From contig CALEDJ010000032.1 of assembly GCA_937951485.1 (NCBI GenBank), forward strand, positions 62,001 through 126,000: a DNA stretch of 64,000 nucleotides. The letters are read 5' to 3'. Under the pieces are notes generated by a model. It saw nothing but the letters and a program-made list of their open reading frames with translations. It made no database searches and had not been told where the DNA came from. Position numbers and translations under genes: made by a program. Origin of the DNA: an uncultured bacterium. GTDB taxonomy: Bacteria; Hydrogenedentota; Hydrogenedentia; Hydrogenedentales; CAILVY01. Positions 16,577 through 27,901 of this stretch are shown here, one piece after another (position 1 is the stretch's first letter; the number at the start of each line of letters is the position of its first letter).

Positions 16577-19294
16577 ATGCCACGATATCGTCGCATGCCG
16601 GTTGCGGTCGCACTGGCGGCCGTGTTGGGGGGATGCATGGCGAGTGTCCATGCCGCTCCCTCTTTGCAGGAACGCAAAGAACAAGTTGTTTCAAAAGCGC
16701 TGTCCGGCCGCGCGCCAGATGATGTTCGCGCGGTGATGGCGGCAACTTCGTCTGCTTTTGCCTTGGTGGATATGACCTTGTCATCCACGCCGGGGGAAAC
16801 CACGCTGACCCTTCATACGACAGGGAATCCGGAGTGCCGGATTTTCGATTTGGACTCAGGGAAGCGGGTGGTGGTGGATTTGAACAACACCGTCAACCTG
16901 CAAGCGGGCCGCACATTGTCGCCTTCCGGAGCGCCGTTGGTCCGGGCAGTCCGCACCAGCCTCTTTGCCGTGGAACCCGCTTTCGTCTCGCGCGTTGTTT
17001 TTGATCTGACCGTGCCCTGCGCGTTTCGGTTAATCCGCGAGGATGAAACCGTGAAAATATATCTGCGTCCAAGGTATCGGCAGACAGTTCCCCTTGAGAT
17101 GGATTCCGTCGTTGATACCCCCCGAAAAAACCTTCCCCCGGAGCGTATTGCAGCCCTGGCCCGACAATTGGAAGAACTGCTTGACGATCAGGCGATACTC
17201 TTTTCTTCCCATTCGATGCTCCAGGAACCCGAACATGCCATCGCCGATGCCATCGTCCGCAACAGCCCCGCACAGCCGGAAAAGACTGACTCAACATTTG
17301 CAGAGACTCACCGCGGTCCGGCTGATGCGACGTTTTCGGATCGTATCGCCCTGCTGACCAATCAATTGGAGTCTGTTTCTGACGCCACTTTCGACATCCG
17401 ACCCGCCCTGTCCACGCAAAACACGTTCGTGGATGCGCAACAAACCGTTCCGGAAGACATCACAGATGTAGAAGAACCACAAGCAGAGAAAACACCTGCA
17501 CCCATCGAGGAGAGAAAAGAGATTCCGGAACCGGAGACTGAAATCGCCTCTGAAGAAATTCCGCCCCCGCCGCGCGCGGAGGCGATTGAGGATACTACCG
17601 AGGCAAATGTTGCGATCGTGCGAATGATTCAGGAATTGGTGGGGATGGAAGCCGCTGGTGCCGAGATAGCGACTGAAAAAGGCTTGCAACCGGCTGCAAC
17701 ACCTGCAAACCGGTCGGCGGTCGCCGATAGCCCCGCGCCCAGACCCTACACGGGGGATCCGCTGAAACAACTGGTGAATGTTGACTTCCGCGAAATGGAA
17801 CTAACCAATGTGGTGGCGCTGCTGGCGCATAAGGCAGGGATCAATGTCATCGCCGGCACTGATCTGACCGGTACCGTCACCGCCAAACTGACCCGCGTTC
17901 CCCTGATTCAGGCCATGCAGATGGCCCTGCGCATGAATGGCCTGGGCATGGTGGAGGAAGAGGGCATCTATCGCATTGTCCCATATGACGAAGCCATCAG
18001 CGCGCAACGCACGACCGTCATGGTGACTTTGCAAAATGCCAAGGCTGAAGACGTTGAAAAGGTTCTCACCGACATTCTGAAAGGATCGCGTGATCAGCGA
18101 CTCTTCAGCATTACCTCGAACAAAGCAGCCAATCTGGTGGTCATCGCCGGACCCGAAACGCGCATCGGCGATTTGGTTCGAATGGCCCATGATCTGGACA
18201 TCACCGAACCTGTCCTGCCCACGGTTACGGAACCCATCAAACTCAATTACGCAGAAGCGCAACAACTTGTGCCGATGATCGAAAGAATGCTCACGCCCGA
18301 GGTCGGCAATGTCGCCGCTGATGCACGCGCCCGTCACGTCATCGTAACCGATGTCCCGGTGGTGGTGGAGCAGGTACGCCAACTCATCAGTCAGTTGGAC
18401 ATCCCGGTAAAACAGGTGATATTGGATACCATGGTGGTGGACGCCATCCTCAACGACACCGCAGAGACCGGCGTCAATTGGCTTCTTTCGGCCGTCCAGA
18501 GCCAGAACGCCCGACAGGCCCTCCTTGGCGATGAAGGACGCGCCATCGGAACCATTCAGGATCTATCCCTGGCATCCATTATGCCCATGGCCAACCCTGC
18601 CGGCGCGCTGGCGTTCAGTCTGCTGACAAGCGACATTGACTGGCGCGGCGTGATTCAGGCTGAAGTCCGAAATCGCAACGGCAATCTCGTATCGAATCCC
18701 GTACTGGTGACCGTGGAAAACAAGGAAGCGAAAATATCCATTTCGCAGGAAATTCCCTATATCGAACTGTCGCAGACAAGCGCCGGCGGCTCCCAAACAA
18801 ATACCCGGTTCAAAGATGTAGGCACAGTTCTCACGGTTACTCCGCGCGTCACCCATGACAACCACATTATTGTTGACATCGCAGGAAAGGAAAGCGGCAC
18901 TGCCGGTGAGTTCAACGGCGTACCCATCGAAGCCAAACGGGAATTGACAAGCACCCTGCGCATGATGAGCGGCCAGACCATTTTTATCGGCGGCCTCCGC
19001 AAGAGCGACCGTGACGCAACCATCCGCAAAGTGCCTGTCCTGGGTGATATTCCCCTGGTCAATTTCGCATTTAAGAACAACAGACGCACCGAACAAGTTA
19101 ATGAACTGATGATCTTCCTCACCTGCACGGTGCTTGATGACGATATGAACGACCCATCGCCCTATCAGCAGCAAAAATATGAGCAAGCCAGTGATTTCGC
19201 GCTGCATGTGGATGCACAACGTGGCGTTCTTCGCGACATCGTCCGTCCCGGCGAAACCCGCGATCCCGCCTGGAAATGGCGCCGCGGCGATTGA
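16577..19294 (+). CDS. pilQ: Type IV pilus secretin PilQ
   Basis: Outer-membrane secretin that forms the pilus exit channel. It has 905 residues. An N-terminal signal sequence (VALAAVLGGCMASVHA) contains a possible lipobox cysteine. An AMIN peptidoglycan-binding domain (about 55-160) follows, then a Pro/Glu-rich linker, secretin N0 and N1 domains (NVDFREMELTNVVALLAHKA, about 395-480; then VTLQNAKAEDVEKVLTDIL), a further N-type domain and the secretin core (NPVLVTVENKEAKISISQEI, then KVPVLGDIPLVNFAFKNN). AMIN occurs once, whereas many PilQ carry two. The start is 3 bp after pilP. No pilB, pilT or pilC is in the window. Confidence 0.93.
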   Translation: MPRYRRMPVAVALAAVLGGCMASVHAAPSLQERKEQVVSKALSGRAPDDVRAVMAATSSAFALVDMTLSSTPGETTLTLHTTGNPECRIFDLDSGKRVVVDLNNTVNLQAGRTLSPSGAPLVRAVRTSLFAVEPAFVSRVVFDLTVPCAFRLIREDETVKIYLRPRYRQTVPLEMDSVVDTPRKNLPPERIAALARQLEELLDDQAILFSSHSMLQEPEHAIADAIVRNSPAQPEKTDSTFAETHRGPADATFSDRIALLTNQLESVSDATFDIRPALSTQNTFVDAQQTVPEDITDVEEPQAEKTPAPIEERKEIPEPETEIASEEIPPPPRAEAIEDTTEANVAIVRMIQELVGMEAAGAEIATEKGLQPAATPANRSAVADSPAPRPYTGDPLKQLVNVDFREMELTNVVALLAHKAGINVIAGTDLTGTVTAKLTRVPLIQAMQMALRMNGLGMVEEEGIYRIVPYDEAISAQRTTVMVTLQNAKAEDVEKVLTDILKGSRDQRLFSITSNKAANLVVIAGPETRIGDLVRMAHDLDITEPVLPTVTEPIKLNYAEAQQLVPMIERMLTPEVGNVAADARARHVIVTDVPVVVEQVRQLISQLDIPVKQVILDTMVVDAILNDTAETGVNWLLSAVQSQNARQALLGDEGRAIGTIQDLSLASIMPMANPAGALAFSLLTSDIDWRGVIQAEVRNRNGNLVSNPVLVTVENKEAKISISQEIPYIELSQTSAGGSQTNTRFKDVGTVLTVTPRVTHDNHIIVDIAGKESGTAGEFNGVPIEAKRELTSTLRMMSGQTIFIGGLRKSDRDATIRKVPVLGDIPLVNFAFKNNRRTEQVNELMIFLTCTVLDDDMNDPSPYQQQKYEQASDFALHVDAQRGVLRDIVRPGETRDPAWKWRRGD

Positions 19295-19314
19295 TTCAAT
19301 CCATCAAAACAATG

Positions 19315-19352
19315 AAAACGAGAATCCATGCCGATGCATGTATTCTCGTTTT
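19315..19352 (+). terminator. Terminator of the pil operon
   Basis: A perfect 11-bp stem pairs AAAACGAGAAT (19315-19325) with ATTCTCGTTTT (19342-19352), about 20 bp after the pilQ stop. The A-rich and T-rich flanks allow action in either direction. Confidence 0.8.
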
Positions 19353-19420
19353 ACTTTTCAGCGACAACCCGCTATCCTGTTTCAATTCTTTCACAACCCC
19401 ATTCCCTGCGGGGCGCTTCC

Positions 19421-21358
19421 ATGGCAGTTCAATCACCCGGAAAAGCGCTGCTGAGCGCACAAAACATCGTATTGAGTTACGGCTCTCAACCCGTGCTCCG
19501 CGACATTTCCCTGACCATCCACGAAGGCGACCGGATCGGTCTCATTGGGCAGAATGGGTCCGGAAAATCCAGCCTGCTCAAGGTCCTGTCGGGGGCAATT
19601 ATCCCAGACAGCGGTTTTGTCACGCGCAGTGAGGGACTGCGCATTGCCATGCTTGCCCAGGATAACCTTCTGGACCGCACCATGACTGTCGGGCAAGCGC
19701 TGCAGGAGGGAACCGCAGAACTTCGCGCCATGTTGGACGCTTACCACGCCGCCGTGGAGCGCCTTGCCGTCATCCCAGGCTCTTGTTGGGAACACCGGGA
19801 AGCACAGGAGGAATGCGATGCGTTACACCATCTCCTGGAGATGCACGGCGCCTGGCAGATGGACCAGGAAATCAAGCGGATCGCCGTGGCGTTGAATCTG
19901 CCATCTTCGGATAGAATCCTGTCAACCCTCTCAGGCGGCGAACTGCGTCGCGTTGACCTGGCCGCAAAACTGATTCAACGACCTGATGTACTTCTCCTTG
20001 ACGAACCAACCAACCATATAGACACCCGAAGCGTGGAGTGGATGGAGGCGTTCCTGGAGCAGTATCCCGGAAGTTGTGTCCTGGTCACCCATGATCGCTA
20101 TTTTCTGGACCGCATCGTAAATCGCATTGTGGAAATTGAAGCCGCTAAACTGCTTTCGTTTCCCGGAAGATATGACCGATTCCTGGAATACAAGGCTGTT
20201 CGGGAAGACACCCTTGTACGGACAGAAGCAAACCGCCGGGCGCTTGTCCGCCGGGAACTCGCCTGGTACAGACGCGGCGCAAAGGCCCGGACCACCAAAC
20301 AAAAAGCCCGTATCCATCGTTTCGAACGACTTCTGGAGAATGTCCCGCCGCCGCGCCGGCGGGAATTCTTCTTCGAAATTCCGCAAACAGCCCCATTGGG
20401 AAAAACCATCCTGGAGGCGCGGCGCATTGCCCATGGCTTCGAGAATCGCACCCTCTTCAAGGACTTCTCCCTGATCATGCAACAGCACATGCGAATCGGG
20501 ATCATCGGTCCAAACGGTTGCGGCAAGACCACCCTCTTGCGGGTATTGATGGGTTTGGAAGAGCCGCGCCGGGGAAAAATCATCATCGGCGAAGCCACCA
20601 CATTCCTTTACATTGATCAGGCGCACGAGAAACTGAATCCCGACCAAAGCGTCCTGCAGTTCATCTCCGACGGCGCAAAAACCATCGAAATCAATCGTAG
20701 AAAGATATTCGTGCCCGCATATCTGGAACGCTTTCTTTTCGACAAAGCCACCGCAGACACCCCCATCGGGAAACTGTCCGGCGGCGAAAAAAACCGCCTT
20801 TACATTATCAAACAGTTATTGCAGGGCGGCAATTTTCTGGTGCTGGACGAGCCCACGAACGATTTGGACCTCTATTCGCTGCGTGTACTGGAGGAAACCA
20901 TTGAGGCGTTCCATGGTTGCGCGCTCATTGTCAGTCACGATCGCTATTTTCTCAATCGCATTTGCACACATATGCTGGTGTTCGAAGACGACGGACATAT
21001 CAAGACAATTGTGGGCAACTATGATGATTATCTGCTCTATAAGGGCCGATGCGCCGCCGAGACGCCACAGCAGCAAGCGGCTTCCCGGATGGAAACCAAC
21101 AATAGAGACGTGGTCGAGAAGCCCCGCCGCCTGACCTGGAAAGAGAAACGGGAATATGAGACTATCGAAGATGCGATTTTGCAGGCCGAAGCGCGGGTGG
21201 CGGAATTGGAAACCCTGATTCAGGAGCCGGGATTCTACGAACGTGGCCATGAAAACGTCAGGCAAACGCTGGCCGAACTCGACCGCGCACGTGATGCAGT
21301 GAACCATGCTTACGCGCGCTGGCAGGCGCTGGAAGCCATTGCGCGCGGGGACGAATGA
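19421..21358 (+). CDS. ABC-F family ATPase
   Basis: Soluble duplicated ATPase of the ABC-F group, which acts on ribosomes rather than in transport. Two nucleotide domains are present: [12 protein letters not shown] with [12 protein letters not shown], and [12 protein letters not shown] with [12 protein letters not shown]; each has a [11 protein letters not shown] or [10 protein letters not shown] Walker B. The linker between them is rich in Arg/Lys ([19 protein letters not shown]) and the C-terminal 90 residues form a coiled coil, as in Uup. I chose ATG at 19421 ([16 protein letters not shown], 645 aa) because the upstream codons cover the terminator region and do not resemble the family. The exact subgroup is uncertain. 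Confidence 0.88.
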   Translation: MAVQSPGKALLSAQNIVLSYGSQPVLRDISLTIHEGDRIGLIGQNGSGKSSLLKVLSGAIIPDSGFVTRSEGLRIAMLAQDNLLDRTMTVGQALQEGTAELRAMLDAYHAAVERLAVIPGSCWEHREAQEECDALHHLLEMHGAWQMDQEIKRIAVALNLPSSDRILSTLSGGELRRVDLAAKLIQRPDVLLLDEPTNHIDTRSVEWMEAFLEQYPGSCVLVTHDRYFLDRIVNRIVEIEAAKLLSFPGRYDRFLEYKAVREDTLVRTEANRRALVRRELAWYRRGAKARTTKQKARIHRFERLLENVPPPRRREFFFEIPQTAPLGKTILEARRIAHGFENRTLFKDFSLIMQQHMRIGIIGPNGCGKTTLLRVLMGLEEPRRGKIIIGEATTFLYIDQAHEKLNPDQSVLQFISDGAKTIEINRRKIFVPAYLERFLFDKATADTPIGKLSGGEKNRLYIIKQLLQGGNFLVLDEPTNDLDLYSLRVLEETIEAFHGCALIVSHDRYFLNRICTHMLVFEDDGHIKTIVGNYDDYLLYKGRCAAETPQQQAASRMETNNRDVVEKPRRLTWKEKREYETIEDAILQAEARVAELETLIQEPGFYERGHENVRQTLAELDRARDAVNHAYARWQALEAIARGDE

Positions 21359-21442
21359 CGTTCCTCCGTCTCGCTCGTGTTTGTCTGTTTGAGTCGCTGT
21401 TTTCTCGTGATCCCCATGCACGGAGAGGGGTGCAGCGTCAAA

Positions 21443-23257
21443 TCAATCCCGCGACACGACGTAGAGCGCCTCTTCGGCGAACAGATTGGGCCAATACTGG
21501 ATTACCCCTTCAGCGGTCAGGGGAATCTCCTTTTCAATGCGAACGCCCAATTCTTTGCAGAAACCGCGAAAATCCTTGAGTGAGAGCATGTGCCTGTTTG
21601 GGGATTGATACCAGGCATAGGGCAGATTCCGGGTGACCGGGGCGCGCCCGAAGACCAGCGTTTTCAGGCGCACGCGCCACAATCCGAAATTGGGAAAACT
21701 TACGATGCATTTCCTTCCGACGCGGAGCATTTCCCTCAATACCAAATCCGGCTTCTGAATAACCTGCAGGGTCATGCTCAGCAGAACATAGTCAAAACTG
21801 TTGTCCGGAAGCCTTCCAAGACCTTCATCAATGTCGGCGTGAATCACGGATATACCGCAACCGATGGCGCTGACCACCTTCTCCTGGCAAACCTCAACAC
21901 CCACCCCCTTGACCTGCTTCTGGCGGTCAAGCCGACACAGCAGTTCACCGCCGCCGCAACCGATGTCCAGTACCCGGCTGCCCGGTTCCACAAGGTCCAC
22001 GATGAGGTCATAGTCCACGCGGCGGCTGCTGTAAATGCTGTCCGGTGTCGCGGTCGGCGGGTCATAAGTAATCTTGGATGCATTATCAATGCAACGAACA
22101 CAGGGACGCTCCGGGTGAAACGTATGCTTCAGGAAACCTTCCACAACCTTGGTCATCACGTCCACTTCCAGGAGAAATGCGTCATGTCCGTAGTCGGATT
22201 GGATGTTACAGTAAGTTACGTCCTTTTTCTGGCGCGCAAGTGCGTACACGATTTGCTCGGACTGATATGGCGGATACAGCCAGTCTGAGGAAAATGAAAG
22301 CACAAGCGTTTTCGCCTGCACCTGGGCCATCGCGGCGTCCAGTGAGCCATACTTCGCGGAAATATCGAAATAGTCAATCGCCTTGCTTACGTACAGATAG
22401 GTATTGGCGTCGAACCGGTTGACAAATTGCGCACCCTGGTGATCAAGATAACTCTCTACCTGAAATTCCCGGCCCATGTCGAAACGCAGCGTGCCGTTTC
22501 CCTGCAGGCGGCGCCCAAATTTATGGCGCATGGACTCGTCAGAGAGATAGGTGATGTGCGCAAGCATCCGGGCAATGGCCAGACCCCGCTCCGGACGTGC
22601 GCGGCTGCTGTAGTATTCCCCGTCCTGAAAACTGCCGTCTGCCTGGATGGCGTGTCGGCCCACCGCATGAAAAGCGATCTGTTGCGCCCCGCTCAGGTGC
22701 GTCGTGGAAATGAGCAGCGCAGCGCGCACCATGTCCGGAAATCGGACCGCCCAGTCCATCGCCTGCATCCCGCCCATCGAGCCGCCTGCGACCGCCAACA
22801 GGCGGTCAATCCCCAGATATCGGATCAGTTCACGCTGCGCTTTCACCATATCGCCGATGGTAACGAACGGAAAATCCAGGCCGTAGGGCTTGCCGGTCGC
22901 CGGATTGATGGACGACGGCCCCGTAGACCCCATGCATCCGCCCAGCACATTGGAGCAGATCACAAAGTATTTCTCTGTGTCAAAGGCTTTGCCCGGTCCG
23001 ACCATGGTGTCCCACCAGCCGGTCTTTTTGTCGTCGGGATGATGCTTGCCGGCCACGTGCGCATCGCCGGATAGAGCATGCAGGATCAGCACCGCATTCG
23101 ATTTGTCTTCATTGAGCGCCCCGTAGGTCTCATAGGCGAGCGTAATCGGTCCCAATTTCGCGCCGCTTTCCAGCACCATTTCATTGGGCGGTTCCGCAAA
23201 GGTGAAATATTGGGTCTTGACAATGCCCACCGACCCTGGTTCAACCGTCGCATTCAT
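21443..23257 (-). CDS. metX: MetX-MetW fusion: homoserine O-acetyltransferase plus methyltransferase-like MetW
   Basis: A 604-residue fusion. Residues 1-380 are an alpha/beta-hydrolase homoserine O-acyltransferase with nucleophile Ser160 in AGGSMGGMQA, Asp325 in SSDWLYPPYQ and His358 in DYGHDAFLLE. Residues of about 405-604 are MetW, with VLDIGCGGGELL (429-440), DNSFDYVLLSMTLQVI and the MetW-specific LPYAWYQSPNRHMLS. MetX activates homoserine for methionine synthesis; MetW is needed for full MetX activity in some bacteria where the genes are adjacent. It follows cysK and metY on the minus strand, 57 bp after metY. No clear ribosome site is visible, so it may depend on coupling. Confidence 0.92.
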   Translation of the reverse strand: MNATVEPGSVGIVKTQYFTFAEPPNEMVLESGAKLGPITLAYETYGALNEDKSNAVLILHALSGDAHVAGKHHPDDKKTGWWDTMVGPGKAFDTEKYFVICSNVLGGCMGSTGPSSINPATGKPYGLDFPFVTIGDMVKAQRELIRYLGIDRLLAVAGGSMGGMQAMDWAVRFPDMVRAALLISTTHLSGAQQIAFHAVGRHAIQADGSFQDGEYYSSRARPERGLAIARMLAHITYLSDESMRHKFGRRLQGNGTLRFDMGREFQVESYLDHQGAQFVNRFDANTYLYVSKAIDYFDISAKYGSLDAAMAQVQAKTLVLSFSSDWLYPPYQSEQIVYALARQKKDVTYCNIQSDYGHDAFLLEVDVMTKVVEGFLKHTFHPERPCVRCIDNASKITYDPPTATPDSIYSSRRVDYDLIVDLVEPGSRVLDIGCGGGELLCRLDRQKQVKGVGVEVCQEKVVSAIGCGISVIHADIDEGLGRLPDNSFDYVLLSMTLQVIQKPDLVLREMLRVGRKCIVSFPNFGLWRVRLKTLVFGRAPVTRNLPYAWYQSPNRHMLSLKDFRGFCKELGVRIEKEIPLTAEGVIQYWPNLFAEEALYVVSRD

Positions 23258-23314
23258 GTCTTTTTATCACTATCATGCGCACATCGGCCTTCGCCATGCG
23301 CCGCCGCGCGTCGT

Positions 23315-24670
<1,356 letters not shown>

Positions 24671-24695
24671 CTATGTACATGCAGCAAACGATGCA

Positions 24696-25628
24696 TCAGG
24701 TCGTCTGAAACAGCGGGGTGGAGAGATAACGTTCCCCGGAATCAGGAAGCACGACCACGATGAACTTGTCCTGATATTCGTCCCTCGCTGCGAGCCGCAA
24801 CGCCACGGCGGCGGCTGCGCCGCTGCTGATGCCGGAAATAATGCCTTCCTCCCGGGTCAAACGGCGGGCCATCTCAAAGGCTTCCTCGTCGGTCACTTGC
24901 TCTACCTTGTCCACAAGGCTCATATCAAGCACATCCGGCTTGAATCCCGCTCCGATGCCCTGAATTTTGTGCGGGCCGGGCTTGCCGCCCGACAACACAG
25001 GCGAATTGGCCGGCTCTACGGCCACGCTCTCGATTTTTTTGTTCTGCGTCTGCTTGATATAACGGCTCACTCCCGTGATGGTGCCGCCGGTGCCCACGCC
25101 AGACACCAGCACATCTATAGCGCCATCGGTGTCATTCCAAATCTCCGGGCCGGTGGTCTGGAAATGAATCTCCGGATTGGCCGGATTCTTGAATTGCTGC
25201 GGCAGAAAATACTCGGGATTGTCCGCTGCGATCTGTTCCGCTTCAGCGATCGCACCGGGCATGCCCTTGGCGCCGGGCGTCAGAATCAATTCCGCGCCGA
25301 ACGCCTTCAACATGGCGCGCCGCTCCATGCTCATGGTCTCCGGCATGGTCAGAATCAAACGGTAACCACGCGCCGCCGCAACATAGGCCAAGGCAATCCC
25401 CGTGTTGCCCGATGTCGGCTCCACGATAACGCTTCCGGGCTTCAGGATTCCGCGCTTTTCCGCATCCCAGATCATGCTTGCACCGATGCGGCATTTCACC
25501 GAATACGCCGGATTGCGTCCTTCAATTTTAGCGTAGACTTTCTCCGTCTTTAGTCCCTTCGCCAGTTTTCCAAGCCGCACCAGGGGGGTGCGCCCGATAC
25601 TCAGACTGTTGTCATCAAAGAGTTGCAT
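24696..25628 (-). CDS. cysK: Cysteine synthase (O-acetylserine sulfhydrylase)
   Basis: PLP enzyme joining O-acetylserine and sulfide to give cysteine. The 310-residue protein has the PLP lysine within [20 protein letters not shown], the asparagine loop [12 protein letters not shown], the phosphate loop [11 protein letters not shown] and [10 protein letters not shown] chose ATG at 25628 because GAGGAG is 6 nt upstream and the protein then begins [20 protein letters not shown]. It leads the cysK-metY-metXW set. No SAM riboswitch or other structured leader is visible in front of it. Confidence 0.95.
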   Translation of the reverse strand: MQLFDDNSLSIGRTPLVRLGKLAKGLKTEKVYAKIEGRNPAYSVKCRIGASMIWDAEKRGILKPGSVIVEPTSGNTGIALAYVAAARGYRLILTMPETMSMERRAMLKAFGAELILTPGAKGMPGAIAEAEQIAADNPEYFLPQQFKNPANPEIHFQTTGPEIWNDTDGAIDVLVSGVGTGGTITGVSRYIKQTQNKKIESVAVEPANSPVLSGGKPGPHKIQGIGAGFKPDVLDMSLVDKVEQVTDEEAFEMARRLTREEGIISGISSGAAAAVALRLAARDEYQDKFIVVVLPDSGERYLSTPLFQTT

Positions 25629-25642
25629 TTTCGTTCTCCTCA

Positions 25643-25753
25643 TCAGCCCGCTTCGGATTCTGTCCGTGAGACGCCTGTAACCCTTCCCCAAATCGTCCAG
25701 TAAATAAGCATGGGGGCTACCACACCAGTGAATAGGGCCTCATACATGACCAT
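25643..25753 (-). CDS. Possible 36-residue membrane peptide upstream of cysK
   Basis: A short frame ending 15 bp before the cysK start. It reads [19 protein letters not shown] then TIWGRVTGV and ends in a charged tail before TGATGA, whose second half merges with the cysK ribosome site. The central stretch could span a membrane. No good ribosome site precedes it, and it could be chance, but the placement would suit a leader peptide or small membrane protein coupled to cysK. Confidence 0.25.
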   Translation of the reverse strand: MVMYEALFTGVVAPMLIYWTIWGRVTGVSRTESEAG

Positions 25754-25765
25754 GCCAGTCCGCAC

Positions 25766-25794
25766 TTGTTCAATCGAAACAAATCCATTACACT
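25766..25794 (+). promoter_or_regulatory. Possible promoter for the gene at 25957
   Basis: TTGTTC (25766-25771) and TACACT (25789-25794) are separated by 17 bp, pointing toward the hypothetical gene about 160 bp downstream. The match is moderate. The rest of 25795-25956 shows no other feature. Confidence 0.35.
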
Positions 25795-25956
25795 ATGGCC
25801 TGTCTTCATGACTTCTGAAATGCGTAAATACTTTGGCAGCAAAAACAACCCGTGGAGAATGCGTATTCCCATGTCACAGGAAGCGAAAATGGGATAACTC
25901 GAAGATTCACAAACACATGCCGATAATACATCAATTGCACGGAAGATTCAAGGATA

Positions 25957-26781
25957 ATGCCGATTAATTTGCTTGTAATAATCTTGGCCGCCACACAAGA
26001 ACTCATTGTGCTGGAAAATCAAGCAGTGCGGCTGGAAATTGATCCCGCCATCGCAACAATTCGCTGTATCGCGCTCAAGAATGGAATGAATTGGCTGGAG
26101 CCGTTGCAATTGCCTGACACACAGCAATCCTCCGAGGATAGGGTGGAACCAGGTGGTTTTTCCACAGCGTTGGTCCTTGAAGAGGCGCAACGTGTTATTC
26201 CTTATCGCGGTCCGGCGCAAGTGCTGCGCAAGTCTGCGCTTTCTCTCGTTCTGCTTACTCCGGCATCGCCCGACCTCCCACTCAAACTGCAACAGGAAAT
26301 CCGGCTGATCCGCAACACTACTCAGATTCGCTATACCGTAACGGCATTGAATCCCGGCGGTGCACCTGTGGCGGCGGCGTTGCGCAACACGGCGCGACTG
26401 CCCTTCAATGTCACCATTCGCTGCAACCGGAGCGACGGCGCAATGCGTCCCCTCTCAGGAACCGAGTCCATCTATCCTGCTGTGGCCAAGGTGTTGGAGT
26501 TTTGGCATATCGCCATTCCCCCATCGCCACGTGTGGGCGGCGAAATGACCTTTGGAGGTCCTTTTCCCGCAATTACAGTGCATCGCGGCAATGATATCTG
26601 GCAGCGCAGCATTCTCACCATGCCGGAATCTGTCGAAAATATCCCGGAACAGTGTTCATTCATTTGCCACTTGGATAATCTGCGCCATGTTTATTCTGCA
26701 TCATTGCAGAGTGAATTCGCTGTGGTAACTGTGGCCGAGCCGCTGGTTTTTACCGAAGAGTGGCGATTGGACGGCCGCTGA
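25957..26781 (+). CDS. Hypothetical protein, possibly a mutarotase-like beta-sandwich
   Basis: A 274-residue protein not assigned with certainty. It begins with a short hydrophobic stretch (INLLVIILAATQELIVL) that may be a weak signal or the first strand. The pattern of a ligand-recognition opening (NQAVRLEIDPAIATIRCIALKNGMNWL), alternating beta strands and a conserved-looking NPGGAPVAAALRNTARLPFN resembles the galactose-mutarotase-like DUF4380 fold. The C-terminal FTEEWRLDGR is also strand-like. It precedes a sugar-type ABC permease by 80 bp on the same strand, so a role in carbohydrate handling is possible, by position only. Confidence 0.55.
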   Translation: MPINLLVIILAATQELIVLENQAVRLEIDPAIATIRCIALKNGMNWLEPLQLPDTQQSSEDRVEPGGFSTALVLEEAQRVIPYRGPAQVLRKSALSLVLLTPASPDLPLKLQQEIRLIRNTTQIRYTVTALNPGGAPVAAALRNTARLPFNVTIRCNRSDGAMRPLSGTESIYPAVAKVLEFWHIAIPPSPRVGGEMTFGGPFPAITVHRGNDIWQRSILTMPESVENIPEQCSFICHLDNLRHVYSASLQSEFAVVTVAEPLVFTEEWRLDGR

Positions 26782-26860
26782 CACCGACTGTGGACAGTTC
26801 ACTTTCACGGAACGTCGGAATATCGCCGCGTTGGGGCCTATTGGACAGGGAGTGTGAACT

Positions 26861-27874
26861 ATGCTTGGGGAGAGACTTCGGCGTTGGCAGGCGGACAGTC
26901 CCGTTGGCCGGGCATTGGGTGCGCCGTTCACCCGCGCCCTGCTGGCCCTCCTGATCATTTTCGCCCTGGGCATGCTGTTCCATGCCGATGGCGCCTTCTT
27001 CAAGTGGGGCACGCACCGCGATATGCTTCGCCATATCTCGCGCTATGGCATCCTGGCCTGCGGCATGACCGTGGTGATCATCAGCGGCGGAATTGACCTG
27101 TCAGTGGGATCAGTACTCGGCCTGGTGGCCGTCATTTCCTCATTGCTCTGCATCCATTGGGGGATGTCGCCCCTGCTGGCGGTGCCATTGTGCCTGCTGG
27201 CGGGGCTTGCCTGCGGCGTCACCTCCGGAGCGTTGGTGGCGCGCTTTCGTGTACAGCCCTTTATCGCCACCCTCGCCATGATGGTTTTTGCGCGCGGGCT
27301 GGCAAAGTACATCTCCGGCGGACAGAAAATCTCGCGCGGCATGCAAACCACCGACGGATTCGTCTATCTGGATGAACCCCGGCTTTTCACCTTCCTGAAC
27401 ACGCAAATCCTCGGCAACAATCTGGCGGTGGTGACCATCATTTTCCTGGTCTGCATCGCCATTTCCTGGCTGGTGCTGACCAGACTGCGCTTCGGGCGCT
27501 ACATGTACGCCGTGGGCGGCAGCGAAGACGCGGCGCGACTCTCCGGCGTACCGGTCACCATGACCAAGGTGCTGGCCTACGGCATGTGCGGCGTCTTTGC
27601 GGCGCTTGCCGGCATATGCCAGGCAGCCCAGGAAACCCACGGCGATCCGGAAGCCGGCGCGACGTATGAACTGACCGCCATCGCCATTGTCGTCATTGGC
27701 GGCACCAACCTGATGGGCGGACGCGGAAACGCGCTGTTGACCTTGCTCGGCGCGTTGACGATCGGGTATCTTGAGAAAATCCTGAGCATCAACGCCGTCG
27801 GCGAGGCAGGTCGCCTGATGCTGACCGGCCTGATCATCGTGACGGCGGTGCTCTTTCAGCGGGGTGAAAAATAG
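26861..27874 (+). CDS. RbsC-type sugar ABC transporter permease
   Basis: Inner-membrane permease of the ribose/galactose/autoinducer-2 family. The 337 residues contain eight or more hydrophobic segments and the family motif MTVVIISGGIDLSVGSVLGL, plus the later IAIVVIGGTNLMGGRGNALLTLLGALTIGYLE. A GGGAG ribosome site precedes the ATG. The partner binding protein starts 28 bp after the stop. No gene for the twin ATPase (RbsA type) occurs upstream or downstream, so it must be supplied from elsewhere. The transported sugar cannot be read from the sequence. Confidence 0.9.
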   Translation: MLGERLRRWQADSPVGRALGAPFTRALLALLIIFALGMLFHADGAFFKWGTHRDMLRHISRYGILACGMTVVIISGGIDLSVGSVLGLVAVISSLLCIHWGMSPLLAVPLCLLAGLACGVTSGALVARFRVQPFIATLAMMVFARGLAKYISGGQKISRGMQTTDGFVYLDEPRLFTFLNTQILGNNLAVVTIIFLVCIAISWLVLTRLRFGRYMYAVGGSEDAARLSGVPVTMTKVLAYGMCGVFAALAGICQAAQETHGDPEAGATYELTAIAIVVIGGTNLMGGRGNALLTLLGALTIGYLEKILSINAVGEAGRLMLTGLIIVTAVLFQRGEK

Positions 27875-27901
27875 CGGCATTGGTCGCTGGAGAAACACAG
27901 C

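Noticed and set aside
25629-25956. SAM riboswitch before the sulfur amino acid genes
   Set aside because: No GGCAACC-type or kink-turn words are seen on the relevant strand.
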